Notes under the pieces: model-generated | The model's input: the letters and a program-made list of their open reading frames with translations, nothing else | Databases searched by the model: none | What the model was told of the DNA's origin: nothing | Position numbers and translations under genes: made by a program | DNA from: Lates calcarifer | Lineage: Eukaryota; Chordata; Actinopteri; Centropomidae | NCBI RefSeq assembly: GCF_001640805.2 | Contig: NC_066845.1 | Span: forward strand, 21,764,307 to 21,828,306 | DNA length: 64,000 nucleotides | Direction: 5' to 3' | Shown: positions 52,560-64,000 of the stretch, piece by piece | Numbering within the stretch: the first letter of the stretch is position 1 | Layout: every line of letters begins with the position of its first letter

Positions 52560-53070
52560 AACCAAGAAACGAAAGACACTATGAGGGTAGTTGTGACATG
52601 ACCATTCTGGTGGTGGGAGGTGGTGAGAGATAATCATCCCAGAATTTTCTCTTTTTGTACAGTGCAGAGCGGCATGACTGGAATACAGATTAGATATGGC
52701 CAGAGAAGGAGAGCAGGTCATCAAACATGACACGCAGGTTTCCTGATGAAGAAGTGATTTTGATGTTGACATTGTGATGGAGCGATTGACTGGCTGGAAT
52801 GAAAGAGTTCAGAGGTTTAGTTGAAGGTGGCATTCCTTCATCCATGTGGATATGTCTGAGAGATAAGCTGAGATCTGCACCATGACCATGGGGTCATCTG
52901 GTGGGAACAACAGTTACATCTGGCCATTGTCTGTGTAGCAGTGATATGAGAGCAATTCAAGTGGATCATTGGACTCATGGAGTTGATGTATATTACAAAG
53001 AGAAGAGGCCCAAGTTTTGAGGGGTGTGGCTGGAAATGTACCTGAAGCCAGTGGAGCATTTATCATATGT
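52560..53070 (-). mobile_element. LINE reverse transcriptase fragment, minus strand
   Basis: On the minus strand LGPLLFVIYINSMSP resembles the LGPLLFxIYxxxL block, and downstream words (SLAISNLYSSHAALHC-like, in shifted frames) resemble the LSFxxHIxxLxRSCRFALY region of CR1/L2-type ORFs. Frameshifts and stops throughout; the catalytic YADD is not present. Confidence 0.6.
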
Positions 53071-53464
53071 GATTACTGGCAAAATGGTGTGTGATATGGT
53101 TTGGAGGATGTTGGTAGGAATGGGGTCCAGTGCATGTGTTGTAGGAGCCAGGAGTTGCATGTTTATAAACCCTGCACAAAGCTTGGAGAAATGACTGCAG
53201 AAGCCAGGATGTAAATTTTCTGAGAAATTCCCTGCAGCTCACATTGTCTCCATACTGGATGACCTGGAAATGAGAACAGATTGAAACCTCCCTCTTCTTG
53301 TGGAGCTTGTAAAACCCCCCTACAGTCAGGTATTACACATTGATAACAGAATAATAAACAAAGATATTTGGTTACATTGTGGTTAACATAACATCATCAT
53401 CATAACGCCTTTTTTCTTTTAAGCAAATGTTTACATTTGTTTCAATTAATATAAATTGGAAACA

Positions 53465-53725
53465 AAGATGTATATCCATCCATTATCTCTCCTGCTTATC
53501 TGTAAGGGTCACAGGGGGGCTAGAGCCAATCCCATCTGACAGTTGGTGAGGGTACACCCTGGACAGATTGCTAGTCCATTGCAGGGCTAACAAATAGAGA
53601 CAAACAACCATTCATACTTACAATCACACCATCATCAATTAACCTAACTTGCATGTCTTTGGATTGTGGGAGGAAGCCAGAGTTCCCAGAGAAAACCCAG
53701 ACACACACAGGGGAAAGATGCAAAC
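53465..53725 (-). repeat. dispersed teleost repeat, minus orientation
   Basis: Carries ATCCATCCATTATCTCTCC, GCATGTCTTTGGATTGTGGG and GAGAAAACCCAGACACAC, the reverse complement of the same family as 43430-43705. Confidence 0.8.
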
Positions 53726-56032
53726 TCCAGTGAAAATACTGTGTACAACTCAGCAGTTAACTTTATGATTATCACAACCAGAATAATCCTTCTACATCAC
53801 ACCTAGTGTAGCTTAACACATACCTGCCCAGACAAACTGTCACACAAAGAGGCTGATGTACTTGAGAGTACGACAGCTGGGGTAAAGCTTTAACATTCCT
53901 AATGCCCAGTATTCAGGGAGCCAGACAAATACTGATTAGGACAAAGCTAGCCATTAGTATTCCACCTAGGTATCCACTCACAATGTGAAAAACTGGACAA
54001 GAGCCTGCAGGAACAAAAGCTCCTCTAGGCTGAGACCCCTGGATATTGCTCTCCCTCGTGCCCTTCTCTCCTGTCACCTATTCATCTAACTGAACAAGAA
54101 CTTTCTCCCTCAGTCACACCAGGGCTTAAACCAGGCTGTGAAAATCCTCAAGCATTCAATCAAATGTTTTCGCTGAAGAGAAAACATTTGAGGTTTCTAC
54201 AAATTACAATCAGGGATTTCTGTTCTTAAAGAGCATCATTTATAGATGAAAAACAAATCTTTAAAGCTTAGGTTTCTCGGATCAGTGCAAAACAAATAAT
54301 TGCCATTTGCCTTATGAAGACAAATAGTTTTGGTTTTGTTTGTCCAGGTTTTGGGACATTAAAGATTTTTGCCAACCCATCCAAATACAACTGAGCTGAA
54401 TGAAATTTAGTTTGATGTGCTTACATTATTGAAAATTTTCAAAAATGAAGCAAAAAATACTTTCTGCAAGCATATGGCTATATCTTGGAGACAGTGTGTA
54501 TCAGTATAAATTCCATTTGCATCAATCTTGCAAAGATTACAACACTAATCTGCAATAACAGCAGGGCAAAGACCCATACTGAAACACTTTTCATAGGAGC
54601 TATAGCTTACGAAGTAATTGTTAGTTGTTAAAATCATGAAGGTTTCAACTTCCAAAAGCCATTGCTGTAGTGGATCCCAAATTGTCTTAAAATATGGAAT
54701 ATAAACTTACTTACATCCTCTTCTTCTTGTAGTTTTTATTTTAAAGATCTCTTGTTGATTGATGTTTGTCTTAGACATTTCTGAAACCTAAGGAAGCTTA
54801 TTCTTATTAATCTAAAAACAACTGCAAGATAGCACAACTCAAATGCTTTCTGAGTTAGTTTCTCAGTTGGTAAGAGTCACTTTCCCACATAATGGGTCAG
54901 ACAGTTTTAGCTTTGGTGATCCCCTGAATTTTTATCCACTGCTACTGGCAAGTTAAAGTGTTCACTTCTTCTGTGAAATATCTAAATAGAGGTATTTGTC
55001 TGGTGTTTAGTTCTGATTAGCAAATGTTAGCAGGCAAACACACTTAAAGAAGAGGGAGTTACATTAATTGTTATTATCTTAATAGCATTGTCACTGTGAA
55101 ATGGAATTAAGAGTGGTATTTAAATTCAGATGAATTATGATCAAGTCTAAGTCTTAGTTAAGGTAGTCAAGAGTGTCAGGTAAATCATTACAACCTAAAT
55201 CATTTCTATTTAGAGGTGAATTTGTATGCCACCCACATACTTGCATTAATCATATGCCACCTCTGATAGATAACATGGTAGCTAACATGATACATATTCC
55301 AGTCAGAAAGAGCAGCAAAAACTAAATTAAAATAACTAGGCACTAGTACATTCATTCAGCTTATTAATTTTGTAACATTAGCATGTATGAAAATCCTGCT
55401 CATTCCTCAAAATATACCAGACATTGAATACATGCCAGATAAGCTTCACTCCTGAGAAACTATGTTAATACAGGATTTAATCAGTATTATTGATCAGCCA
55501 CACAGGATCATAGAAAGAGACTTATTTTATTTATTTATTATTATTTTTTTTTAACATGAAAAGTAAGCATAACATGCAGACCTGGTATGCACTGAGGCAA
55601 AAGAAAATATAATGGCTAATGTGTTGTGTTCCATAAGTGTTCCTGAAGTCCAGACTAGAGACACAAGGATGCAACCTCATGTCTCATGTCTCCACAGACA
55701 ACAACACTGCCATGGATCCATCTACACTGGTTGTAGACATCTGCTACATCTTGAGGATCTTTTTTTAGGATTTGAGTCTTAGCAGTGCTCAATCCTCTAT
55801 AAACAGAGGATAGTAAAGAAAGCAAATAAGATTGCAAAGGTCTCAAGTCATGATCTCAGCAGCTACTGTCAGATTCTGCCCTTTTATAGGAGACATGCTG
55901 CCCCTGTGTTCAAAACAAACAGGGGCAGGGCCAAATTACCCCAGGAACTCTCTCGCACCCTCCACCTGGAAGAACTGGACCTGCTGTGCCAGCACCCCCT
56001 TGTAGCCACACATGTGCACATACACACACTTA

Positions 56033-56035
<3 letters not shown>

Positions 56036-56096
<61 letters not shown>
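56036..56096. repeat. (CA)n microsatellite
   Basis: About 30 CA units, the longest dinucleotide run in the window; it produces false open frames on both strands. Confidence 0.97.
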
Positions 56097-56101
<5 letters not shown>

Positions 56102-57748
56102 ATGAATGCCCACAGAGAATTTTTCTCTCTCTTTCTTCCTTCCATCTATGGTACCTTAGTCCACATCCTGCCAGTGCTGCATCCGCAGGGCCGGTCCCAC
56201 CACAGATGGGAGTGGTGATAGGAGTATGACATGCTGCACAGGCACAGATGATTTGAGACAACAAGGATCATGTTCAACAAACTGAATGTAAACAGTGAGC
56301 TGTCTCAAAACTGCCAGGACACATTGCGTCTGTGTCTGGCTATAGACCATCAGCAACATCTATCTCTGGGCCCACTTGTGTCAAACCATTCAAAACCTCT
56401 TTTCCCACTTGTCTGGCTTGCAGTTGGAATTCCAGTTCTTCCCAAAGGTGTCTGTGCAGGGCAGTCAACATCAAATCCACAGCAAATGTGGAAAACAATG
56501 AACAGAAAAGCAAGACACAAGTAACTTTCAGTCCAACAATAACGTGATAGAAAGAGGAGAAGCAACAGCTGGATTTCTGACTGGGTGATGGAATCTGCTT
56601 TATAATTGCTGTGGGCTCAAATGTTTTCAGTCATGGTCATCTGAGTATGTTGACTTTACATGAGTTAAAAACTGGCCACAGCCTTGTTTTTTTGTTTTTT
56701 TTTTTACAGCTCCTCTCAAACATGCACCATATTCTTTCATATGAATCATTCATGCTTATAATGTCAAATGTCAGTCTCATATCTGTGTAAGTACAAGTCA
56801 CTTTTACAGTCTGTATGAGTGACAACAACAATTTAGAGAAATAGCTCTAAAAATCTGTTTGGCACCAAACAGCATACAAACAAAGTTAGCGACCAGCTGG
56901 TGAACATATTGGATGATTTAGCAGCTAAAGAGCCAGATAGTTCACTCAGCAGTCGGTGTAGACTAAAACAGAGCTAAAAGAGAGAATAATGGACTTGGAC
57001 ACAAAAAGCGCTCCAAATGAGTGATTATGTTGCTTCATAACTGATGTGTAAATAAGCATTTGCTAACATTTACTGTATCAATTGAGGTGATGTTATGTCA
57101 ACATAAGTAAAAGATCTGTCTGAATAACACCATTTCTAACATTTATGTAACGGATACCTATGCATTTTAAAATAGAGTTAGATTCCACTTAAAGTGCTCA
57201 GGTTGGGCGGCCATCTGATTGGGTTATGAGAGAAAGTAAGAGGGGAGAGAGAGAGAGAGAGAGAGAGAAACAGAGAAGGGGGGGGGGGTAATAATAATAA
57301 TATGAAAAGGGCTAAGAAAACAGAAAGACCAAGGTTGTAGAAAACAAAAAAACAAAAAACAAACAAACAAACAAACAAAAGAAAAAACACAAAGACAAGA
57401 AGGAAACTAAATTTTCCTTTACCCTCAACACTGCTTGCGGTTTGGCAAAGTCCTTGTAAACCCAGCAGTGGGAGGTGCTGGAGTGGGTCAACTACAATCC
57501 AGTGAACTGAGTCATAAAAATGATGGTAGTCAACAGATATTCAGGGCAAGAATTGCTCTGGTAGTTCCCTGTGCATCCCAGAGCAACACATTCACCACAG
57601 CCCTGACCTACTTAACTACATTCAACATGTGGAAGATTTCTGCTGTGTAATATATAGAAGGGAAAGGTATCCTGGGTCTGCATGCACTTACATGCCTAAA
57701 TGCATTTAATGCATTTCTCTCTTTTCATATGTACAGACACAGATCAAC

Positions 57749-57808
57749 ATACACAGATCAGCCACAACATTAGAACTGTAAGTGGTTTTAATGTTGACTG
57801 ATGTATAT
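57749..57808. mobile_element. small inverted-repeat element (MITE-like), TA-flanked
   Basis: The left end CACAGATCAGCCACAACATT is nearly the reverse complement of the right end, AATGTTGACTGATGT, and the pair is flanked by TA on both sides, as expected of Tc1/mariner-type elements. Only about 60 bases remain, with no coding part. Confidence 0.5.
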
Positions 57809-60800
57809 GGAGGCTTTTGGAAGTTCTGTGTGTGTGTTCATACATACTCTATTGGCCCTGAGCTCAGTGTTCAAACAGGTGTTCAGAGCTCTTTTACTGC
57901 CTCCAAGTCAACACTACACCCTGCACACTTCAGACTGAGCATTCAGGACAGGACATTTAGATTTTTTGAAGATGGTTCAACAGTCAGTAAAGCCACATAA
58001 ATCTAACATGGAACCCATCTGTTTTTACTATACTGAAAAGTCCTTAAGGAGGCTCCAGTGTGATAAATAATGCCTTGTTTTTTCCCCAGTTTTCTGAGTA
58101 ATCTGTCCTGCTTTCTACCAGAAGTCAACATACGCCTTTGGTTGGAGCTTTCTTAATCAACAGACTTGTCCACAGCAAACTGAAGCTCACAAAAGAGGCC
58201 GGGCTAATTGACCTCCTCCCGTTGCTCCCTCCACTGTAACATTGCTGCCACTGCCACCCAGTGTATTTCCATGACAACCTGGGGATTGTAAGAGCGGTAT
58301 GGAAACGTCAAACACTTGGTGGGCTCGCATCATTGCACACAAAAGGCCGGTGACCTACATGTGGAGCGAGGATGAAGGCTTTTCCCAGAAGAACTGGCCC
58401 AGTAGAGCATTGGAGAATGGGACAGAAACATAGTTACAATTCCCTCCTCTCGTTTTTTTTTTTCTTTTTTTCTTTTTTTTTTTTTTCCCACCCAGCTGCT
58501 CAGTTTCAGAACAGACCTAAAATGATATTGACTCCTCTATCATGTAAAACTGTTTCATGGAATATGTATTGCATCTTGATCTCACAGGGCAGTAACATCA
58601 TATGAGCAGCTGTGGAGGGGAAAACACATTTTTAGAATTCATGTGACCACTGTGTGCAATAACTGGCATTTTCAGCAAAACAGGGCAAAACCTACAATAC
58701 GACCTCAGATGCAGAACTTACTAAAAGCTCAGAGGAAACATATCTGTAAATCTGCAGGCAGAAAATGGTGGAATGCTCCTTGTAAACAAAGATTCCTGGC
58801 TGGTCAGACATTGGGGGCCATGTTTGTGTGCTCTAATCTGGCAGTAGCAGATAGTCTTTATAGCCGCCTCTTGGCCATCAATCAGGCATTCTAGTGAGGA
58901 CCTGGCTGACAACAGTAGGGTTCACACAGTTGCCACGGAGACCGTCTTTAAAAGCAGCCATATAAACAATATAGGGTGTCGGCATGACACAAAGAGAAAG
59001 GAAAAGACAGCAGGACAGAGGGATGGGCTAGTCCAGTGTTGTCCTCTTTGGACAGAACTGAGCTTCAGCTTGAGTGAGGCAATACTGAGCTGAGTCAGCC
59101 CCTCTGTCTGGTGAAAGAGTTCATCCAGTACAGCACAAAAAAATCTAACTGATCTGCTAATGCCAGCATTAGATTAAAAATCAAATACCATACAGTTACT
59201 ACTGTCCTCTTCTGATTATGGTTATGATATGGGACAGTTTTTACTGATAAGATGAATGTACATTTTTGTAGAGCTGACCAGAATTATTATCAGTATTCTT
59301 CTGACTTTCAGTAGACAAGTTTTGGGGTTTAAATGCTGTGGTGGTGCTGAGGTATTCAAGTCTTGACAATAAAACTCGGAGAAGTACACTACAGTTTTTT
59401 GATTGCGAAGGCATGAAAATGTCAGTCAGGTTGCCAGGTTTAGTCCCAAAATATCAGTGACTGTACCAGTGTAATAAACTGATATGAATTACATCCTTAT
59501 ACTGTAAATCATCATATTGGGCAGTAACACATTACTTAGTAACACACTCGAATTACAGTAATTTAGTAATTTCATTGTAGCTTTTAACCTCTTCAGAGCT
59601 CTGTTACTTTGACTTTTTGGTTGTTGTCCTGTTCACTGTCTGACTAGGAGTTATACAGGACAGTTAGCAATTTCAGTTTTGTGATCTCTGAAGAAAGACA
59701 TGTCCAGGATGTGTTAGCTTAGCGCAGTGGCTTGAGTTATGGCAGATAGTTAACTTTTGCAATAGGAGGAGAAATGCACTATTTAGTAACCCCACAGTTG
59801 TCTTATTGTTGTGTCTTCTTACTTTACAGGTAGCCACTAGTAAAAATGCATTCACCTGGATTTTGGAATCCATAGATTTACTGAAGATGTGAATTCTGCA
59901 GTGCTGCATGCAGTTATGTTTGCTTTACAGTTGTCAGTAAATACCTGTGACCTTGCTCAATACAGCTTCTATTCATAGTGACAATTTTATAACAAGAATG
60001 ATCAGTCTGTCTCAGTTTAAAAACCAGCACAAAACAAGTTGCATTCAGTAGCTTTGACAGCATTTCAACAAGTTTTAAATTGAAACAAAAATGCTTGATT
60101 TTGGGCCTGTGAAGATCTCTAAATAATGCCATATAAAATGATACAGTGCCAATAGTCAGTCAATTAAGACTAGTCATTCACTCTTAAAACACCTGTCACA
60201 ACATACAGTTACACCTGCAACTCACACATTGTTTAAGACGTACAACTCTATACTCTATAACTCTATAACTCTCCTAATTCAATGATAAAATGTCAGGGTA
60301 CTGAGGAGGGCCTATTATAATAAATTATGTCATTACTGGCCTCTTAATCTCTAATTCATCATGTGTCAACTGTTGCAAGTAAGATTGTGGGAACTCTAAT
60401 CAGAGTTTGCTCTATTATACCAAAAACTGCTAAACTGATCTGTAAAGATTTTTTCTTCACAAGCAAAACTTTAGACACAAAGTCACACTTTGACATGCAG
60501 TTCATTTTTCAAACATCCATAGAATCTCAAAAATCTTTCTAAAATCTTAGTTACTGCTCTACTTAGCTAAAGTGCATCAACCAGCCAGAGTGACCAGAAT
60601 TCTAGGCTAACTTAACGTGCCTGAAAACTGTACCTGAGACAGTAAATTATTTCAGTGCATGGTAACTCTTCTATTAACACAAAGTAAAAGAAAATAAATC
60701 CTGATAGAACTTGAAACATTTGGTACATTAATATCAAATTAATGGTGCAGTATAGTTCAATATACTCAGTGCCGTCTTTGTGCTAACTCCAATGCACATA

Positions 60801-63340
60801 TGGCAGCAGGCCATCAGTCAGCATATGCTGTATACAGCACTATACAACAAACTATAACAAAATACATCTCTGCAAAAATGAACTTACAGTGCTTTCAGAA
60901 GGTATTAGCCTCATGGTCCTCTCATGAATTACTAAGCACACATGTATAGCATCTACAAACATCAGACCAGTTTTTAAAGTGCTTCAAATGAGCCCCACCT
61001 CCACCTACTGCAACATTAAAATGCTGCTCATGTGTAAAAGCATCAGAAATAACATCCCAATAGTGTAATACATGTAATAATATAACTATGATGGGCCAAC
61101 ATACACTTTCATTTAAATATTTAAAGTACACTTTGCTGTTTATACTTTTACTTAAGTAAAATCTTGATTGTTGAACAGAATATTTTTTATAGACTTGTGA
61201 ATGTGGCTGGACTCCTCTCCAAAGCAACAGTGATGAGAGACAGAGTGTTGTTAAATTAACTTTTCCATGTTGAGGAGCAGATCAAGGCAGATCAAGTAAT
61301 CACAATATTAGAGAGCATAAACGATAATTAACACAATTAACAACAGAACAAAAACTCTGAAAAACAGACCAAAATAAAGCATAAAATGTTTGCACTCTAA
61401 GTTACATGTACACATCACTCGTTTATGGTCATGAACATTTCCACAACTACATGAAATGACTAATTCATTGAGAAATTAGAGAGGGAAAAGACTGCAACTG
61501 ATGAATGATGCTTTGATGTTGGGACAATAGCAGTCACTTTCTCACATCATATTACATCTAATAAGATCAATAAAATAAATTAATGTCTGACCCAGAAAAA
61601 TATGGACATTAAAAAAGGGACATACTGTGTACTGAATGTTCTTTCCACTTGTCACATTTTTGTTGCTTTCCTGTTTTCAGTTTTTAGATCAAATATAACT
61701 AAATCCAATACCACGACTGAGACCAGAAACAATTATTTTTGATGTTTGGAATGGTTTTTTTTTTTTTTTTTTTTTGCCACTCCTTTTTGTTTTTATAGAC
61801 ACCATCCAGACATGTTTTAATGCTGGTCACAAGTTGTCTCCTATTTCAATGAAGTCTATGCTCAGTTTATGTGTACTGAAGTCTTCAAGTTTTCACACCA
61901 CACATTAGACTGTGATTGGCCTCCAAAAAAGTTTCAATGAAATCCTGCACATGCATCCATTTGTTAACTACAATTAAATCTGGGCCCTCTTCAGCAGGTG
62001 AATAGGAAAACAGCTTTTATGTGTCAAACTCTGCACACATCATCATTCTGCACAGATAAGCTCAAACAGTCAAGTGCGGTAACAAAAAGCAAAAAACATT
62101 TCGGAGCGGACAGGAAATTAACGCGATTAACTTGAGTACCAGTGTCTCTTCAGTCAAAATTTCTGATTGTATAAAAATTCACTTATGATGAGCTGGATAT
62201 CAAGCAATTAAGAATCTCTTGTGTTGATACTTGATTATCCAAACAATGTTAATCAAGGTGCCTGAGTGAAGCACCATCTTTAGTCAATATCACATGCACA
62301 TCAGCACACACACAAACACATCTGATTACAACATTTGTAAGTTTTAAAAAAATATCAGAGAAGGTATGAGTGTGTTTGGGAGATGTATAGGTCTAGGAAC
62401 AAGTGACAGTAAGAGAAAAAGATGGGGTAAAATAAAAAAGAAAAATGTGTCTGAGAGAGGGATCACTCTGCTGCACAACATCTTCATTCCATTTACGCTG
62501 CACAACTGCTACGTCTGGGTCTCTCTTCAACCACTAGGTGGTGCTCTGGTGTAAGACATAACAGTGTTTTAGTTGTGCATACACTGTGTGTGCAGATGTG
62601 CATGTCCAACAGAAGATGTCAAAATATCTGTTCTCTGATCAACAGAGACATGCAGGGACAACTGAGACCAACTGGTCTCGTTTTACTTGCAGTCACAGGA
62701 GGAGACAGTTACAGGAGCAAGCAACAGGAAACAGATGTGCAATTATGAAAACAGAGGTTTGCACTTAGCCTGCTCATGGTCCCAGTGCCGTCGCTGCAAT
62801 TTATAATGCAATCCAGGGCAGGTAATTAAGCCCTCATCACAGCTAGAGTGCTACAAACACTGATCGTCACAAACACATGTCGGCATCAAATCCTCTGCTC
62901 GTCATGTCTCATCTAAGCATTGCACAGATCACCTTTTGTTACAATGATCAATTTTCAAAAACCCATAAGTTAAACCAAACTCCTGTGATAGATGAGGAGA
63001 TAGAGGAGATATTTGGAGGTGTGACATAATAGTTCACTGTTAAACACTCTGTACTTACAGCTCAACCTGATCTCACCCATTTTTTGCTTTTCATGTGTCA
63101 TTTCATACCACGTTATTTCTCCACTGACCAACTCCTAACCCTCCCCTTTGCTAACCTTTGCTTTGTTTGCTAACCCTAACCTAAATGGTGTCACATGATA
63201 CACAGGAAGCTTAAAAATCCATAGACATGACTCTCAAAGTGTCATGCTATTTATACACAAATCCATGCCATTATGTCATACAGCTAGTAGATGAGTTCAG
63301 GTGGACACTCATTTGGACATGAGGCCAAAGACATGCTTTA

Positions 63341-63419
63341 ACTGTAAATACCTATTATAAAGAGTATGGTCTAGACCTGCTCTATATGAAAAAAGCCTTG
63401 AGATGACTTTTGTTGTGTA
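63341..63419 (+). repeat. L2-type LINE 3' tail, copy A
   Basis: GTAAATACCTATTATAAAGA then ATGGTCTAGACCTGC and GCCTTGAGATGACTTTTGTT match 51640-51715 of the LINE relic almost word for word, without coding sequence. Confidence 0.8.
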
Positions 63420-63484
63420 TCTGTCCATGTTACCATAAAACTTTTATTGTTAATATCACATTTCTGGGTTTTTTAAACTCCATA

Positions 63485-63558
63485 TGCCTTACAGCGTCTC
63501 GAGATAACTTCTGTTGTGAATTGGCGCTATATAAATAAAATTTGACTTGACTTGACTT
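63485..63558 (+). repeat. L2-type LINE 3' tail, copy B
   Basis: CGTCTCGAGATAACTTCTGT then TTGGCGCTATATAAATAAAA and (CTTGA)n repeats. A second subfamily of the same kind of 3' end, in the same orientation as copy A. Confidence 0.75.
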
Positions 63559-64000
63559 AAGCAGGGGAACTTAAGTGTTACACATTTCAGATGAATGAAT
63601 GAATGTTCTGTATGACCTTAATGACAAAAGTGTTTATACCTGCTCTAAATGGTCATCCTTAAAGGCAGGGCAAAAAACCTGTCATAGTCTCCTCTTGACG
63701 GAATCCCATTGCTTATCTCTCTCCAAGAATTCTGTTTCTTTTGTGTCCCTATGAAGGTGACGCCACAAATGGGGTAATGGTGTACACTTTCATACAGTCA
63801 CTCCTCAAAGGCATGACAGAAAAAAGGGTTTAGAGACATTGTTAGTTAAACCAACAAGCACTTTCTATAAAGCATACTGAAGCACACATTGAGATCTGAG
63901 TGCTCTGACAACATGTGAAAGTGGTCAGGGCTGCTTATGGCCACATTCTATTAGCAGTGTGTATGCAAATGTGTCTTGGACCTTACTGAAGGACCACCTA

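Larger units (their letters stand above)
53726..63340. other. gene-poor flank
   Basis: I found no exon or RNA gene that I would support. It contains a (CA)n run at 56036-56096, a GA run near 57247-57270, an (AAAC)n run at 57355-57379, a T-rich tract at 58452-58488, poly-T near 61756, a 12-base inverted repeat at 54160-54191 and the small element at 57749-57808. Open frames are short and lack domains. Confidence 0.6.

Noticed and set aside
56012..56264. overlapping open frames on both strands around 56.0-56.2 kb
   Set aside because: They are translations of a long CA/TG microsatellite.
1..64000. CRISPR array, operon or prokaryotic mobile island
   Set aside because: No regular direct repeats with unique spacers and no compact gene series; introns and LINEs show this is vertebrate nuclear DNA.

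Overview
This window is vertebrate nuclear DNA, almost certainly from a ray-finned fish. The evidence is long introns with GT-AG splice sites, many CA/TG microsatellites, and teleost-type transposon relics (L2/Rex-type LINE fragments with AATTG or CTTGA tails, a BEL/Pao-like LTR element, a Tc1-like relic, a hAT relic and a tRNA-headed SINE pair). There are no prokaryotic-style genes; most open frames in the window are chance frames or transposon remains.

Two protein-coding genes are supported, arranged tail to tail. (1) On the + strand, positions 4814-8175 hold the last three coding exons of an NR5A nuclear receptor (SF-1/LRH-1 family); earlier exons lie to the left of the window. (2) On the - strand, positions 49021 down to 14945 hold a complete adhesion G-protein-coupled receptor, reconstructed here as 23 phase-compatible exons encoding about 1026 residues. 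Its order is signal peptide, a short C-type-lectin-like segment, a pentraxin/LamG domain, GAIN domain, GPS cleavage site, seven membrane helices and a cytoplasmic tail. Its architecture, together with an NR5A gene as convergent neighbour (the arrangement I know for human NR5A1 and ADGRD2), points to adgrd2 and makes nr5a1 the likeliest identity of the NR5A gene, although the NR5A carboxyl end reads closer to LRH-1.

Layout: 1-4813 NR5A intron, including a fresh partial copy of the next exon; 4814-8175 NR5A exons; 8176-14944 gap between the two 3' ends, with microsatellites and stacked inverted repeats; 14945-49021 adgrd2, with transposon relics in its introns (LINE tails at 16-19, 25 and 38 kb, hAT at 28-29 kb, BEL/Pao at 32-35 kb, Tc1-like at 36 kb, an I/Nimb-like LINE end at 41 kb, a dispersed repeat at 43 kb, SINEs at 45-46 kb); 49022-64000 gene-poor flank with an L2-type reverse transcriptase relic on + (50.6-51.8 kb), another LINE relic on - (52.6-53.1 kb), a dispersed repeat at 53.5 kb, a small inverted-repeat element at 57.7 kb and two L2 tails at 63.4 kb.

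The most interesting points are a 197-bp near-identical tandem copy of part of a ligand-binding-domain exon, loss of a phospholipid-contacting lysine in the NR5A pocket, three splice acceptors whose upstream tract is a (TG)n microsatellite, a lectin-like exon at the amino end of the adhesion receptor, and an interleaved A-B-A'-B' inverted repeat near 10 kb. I found no convincing new multi-gene system.
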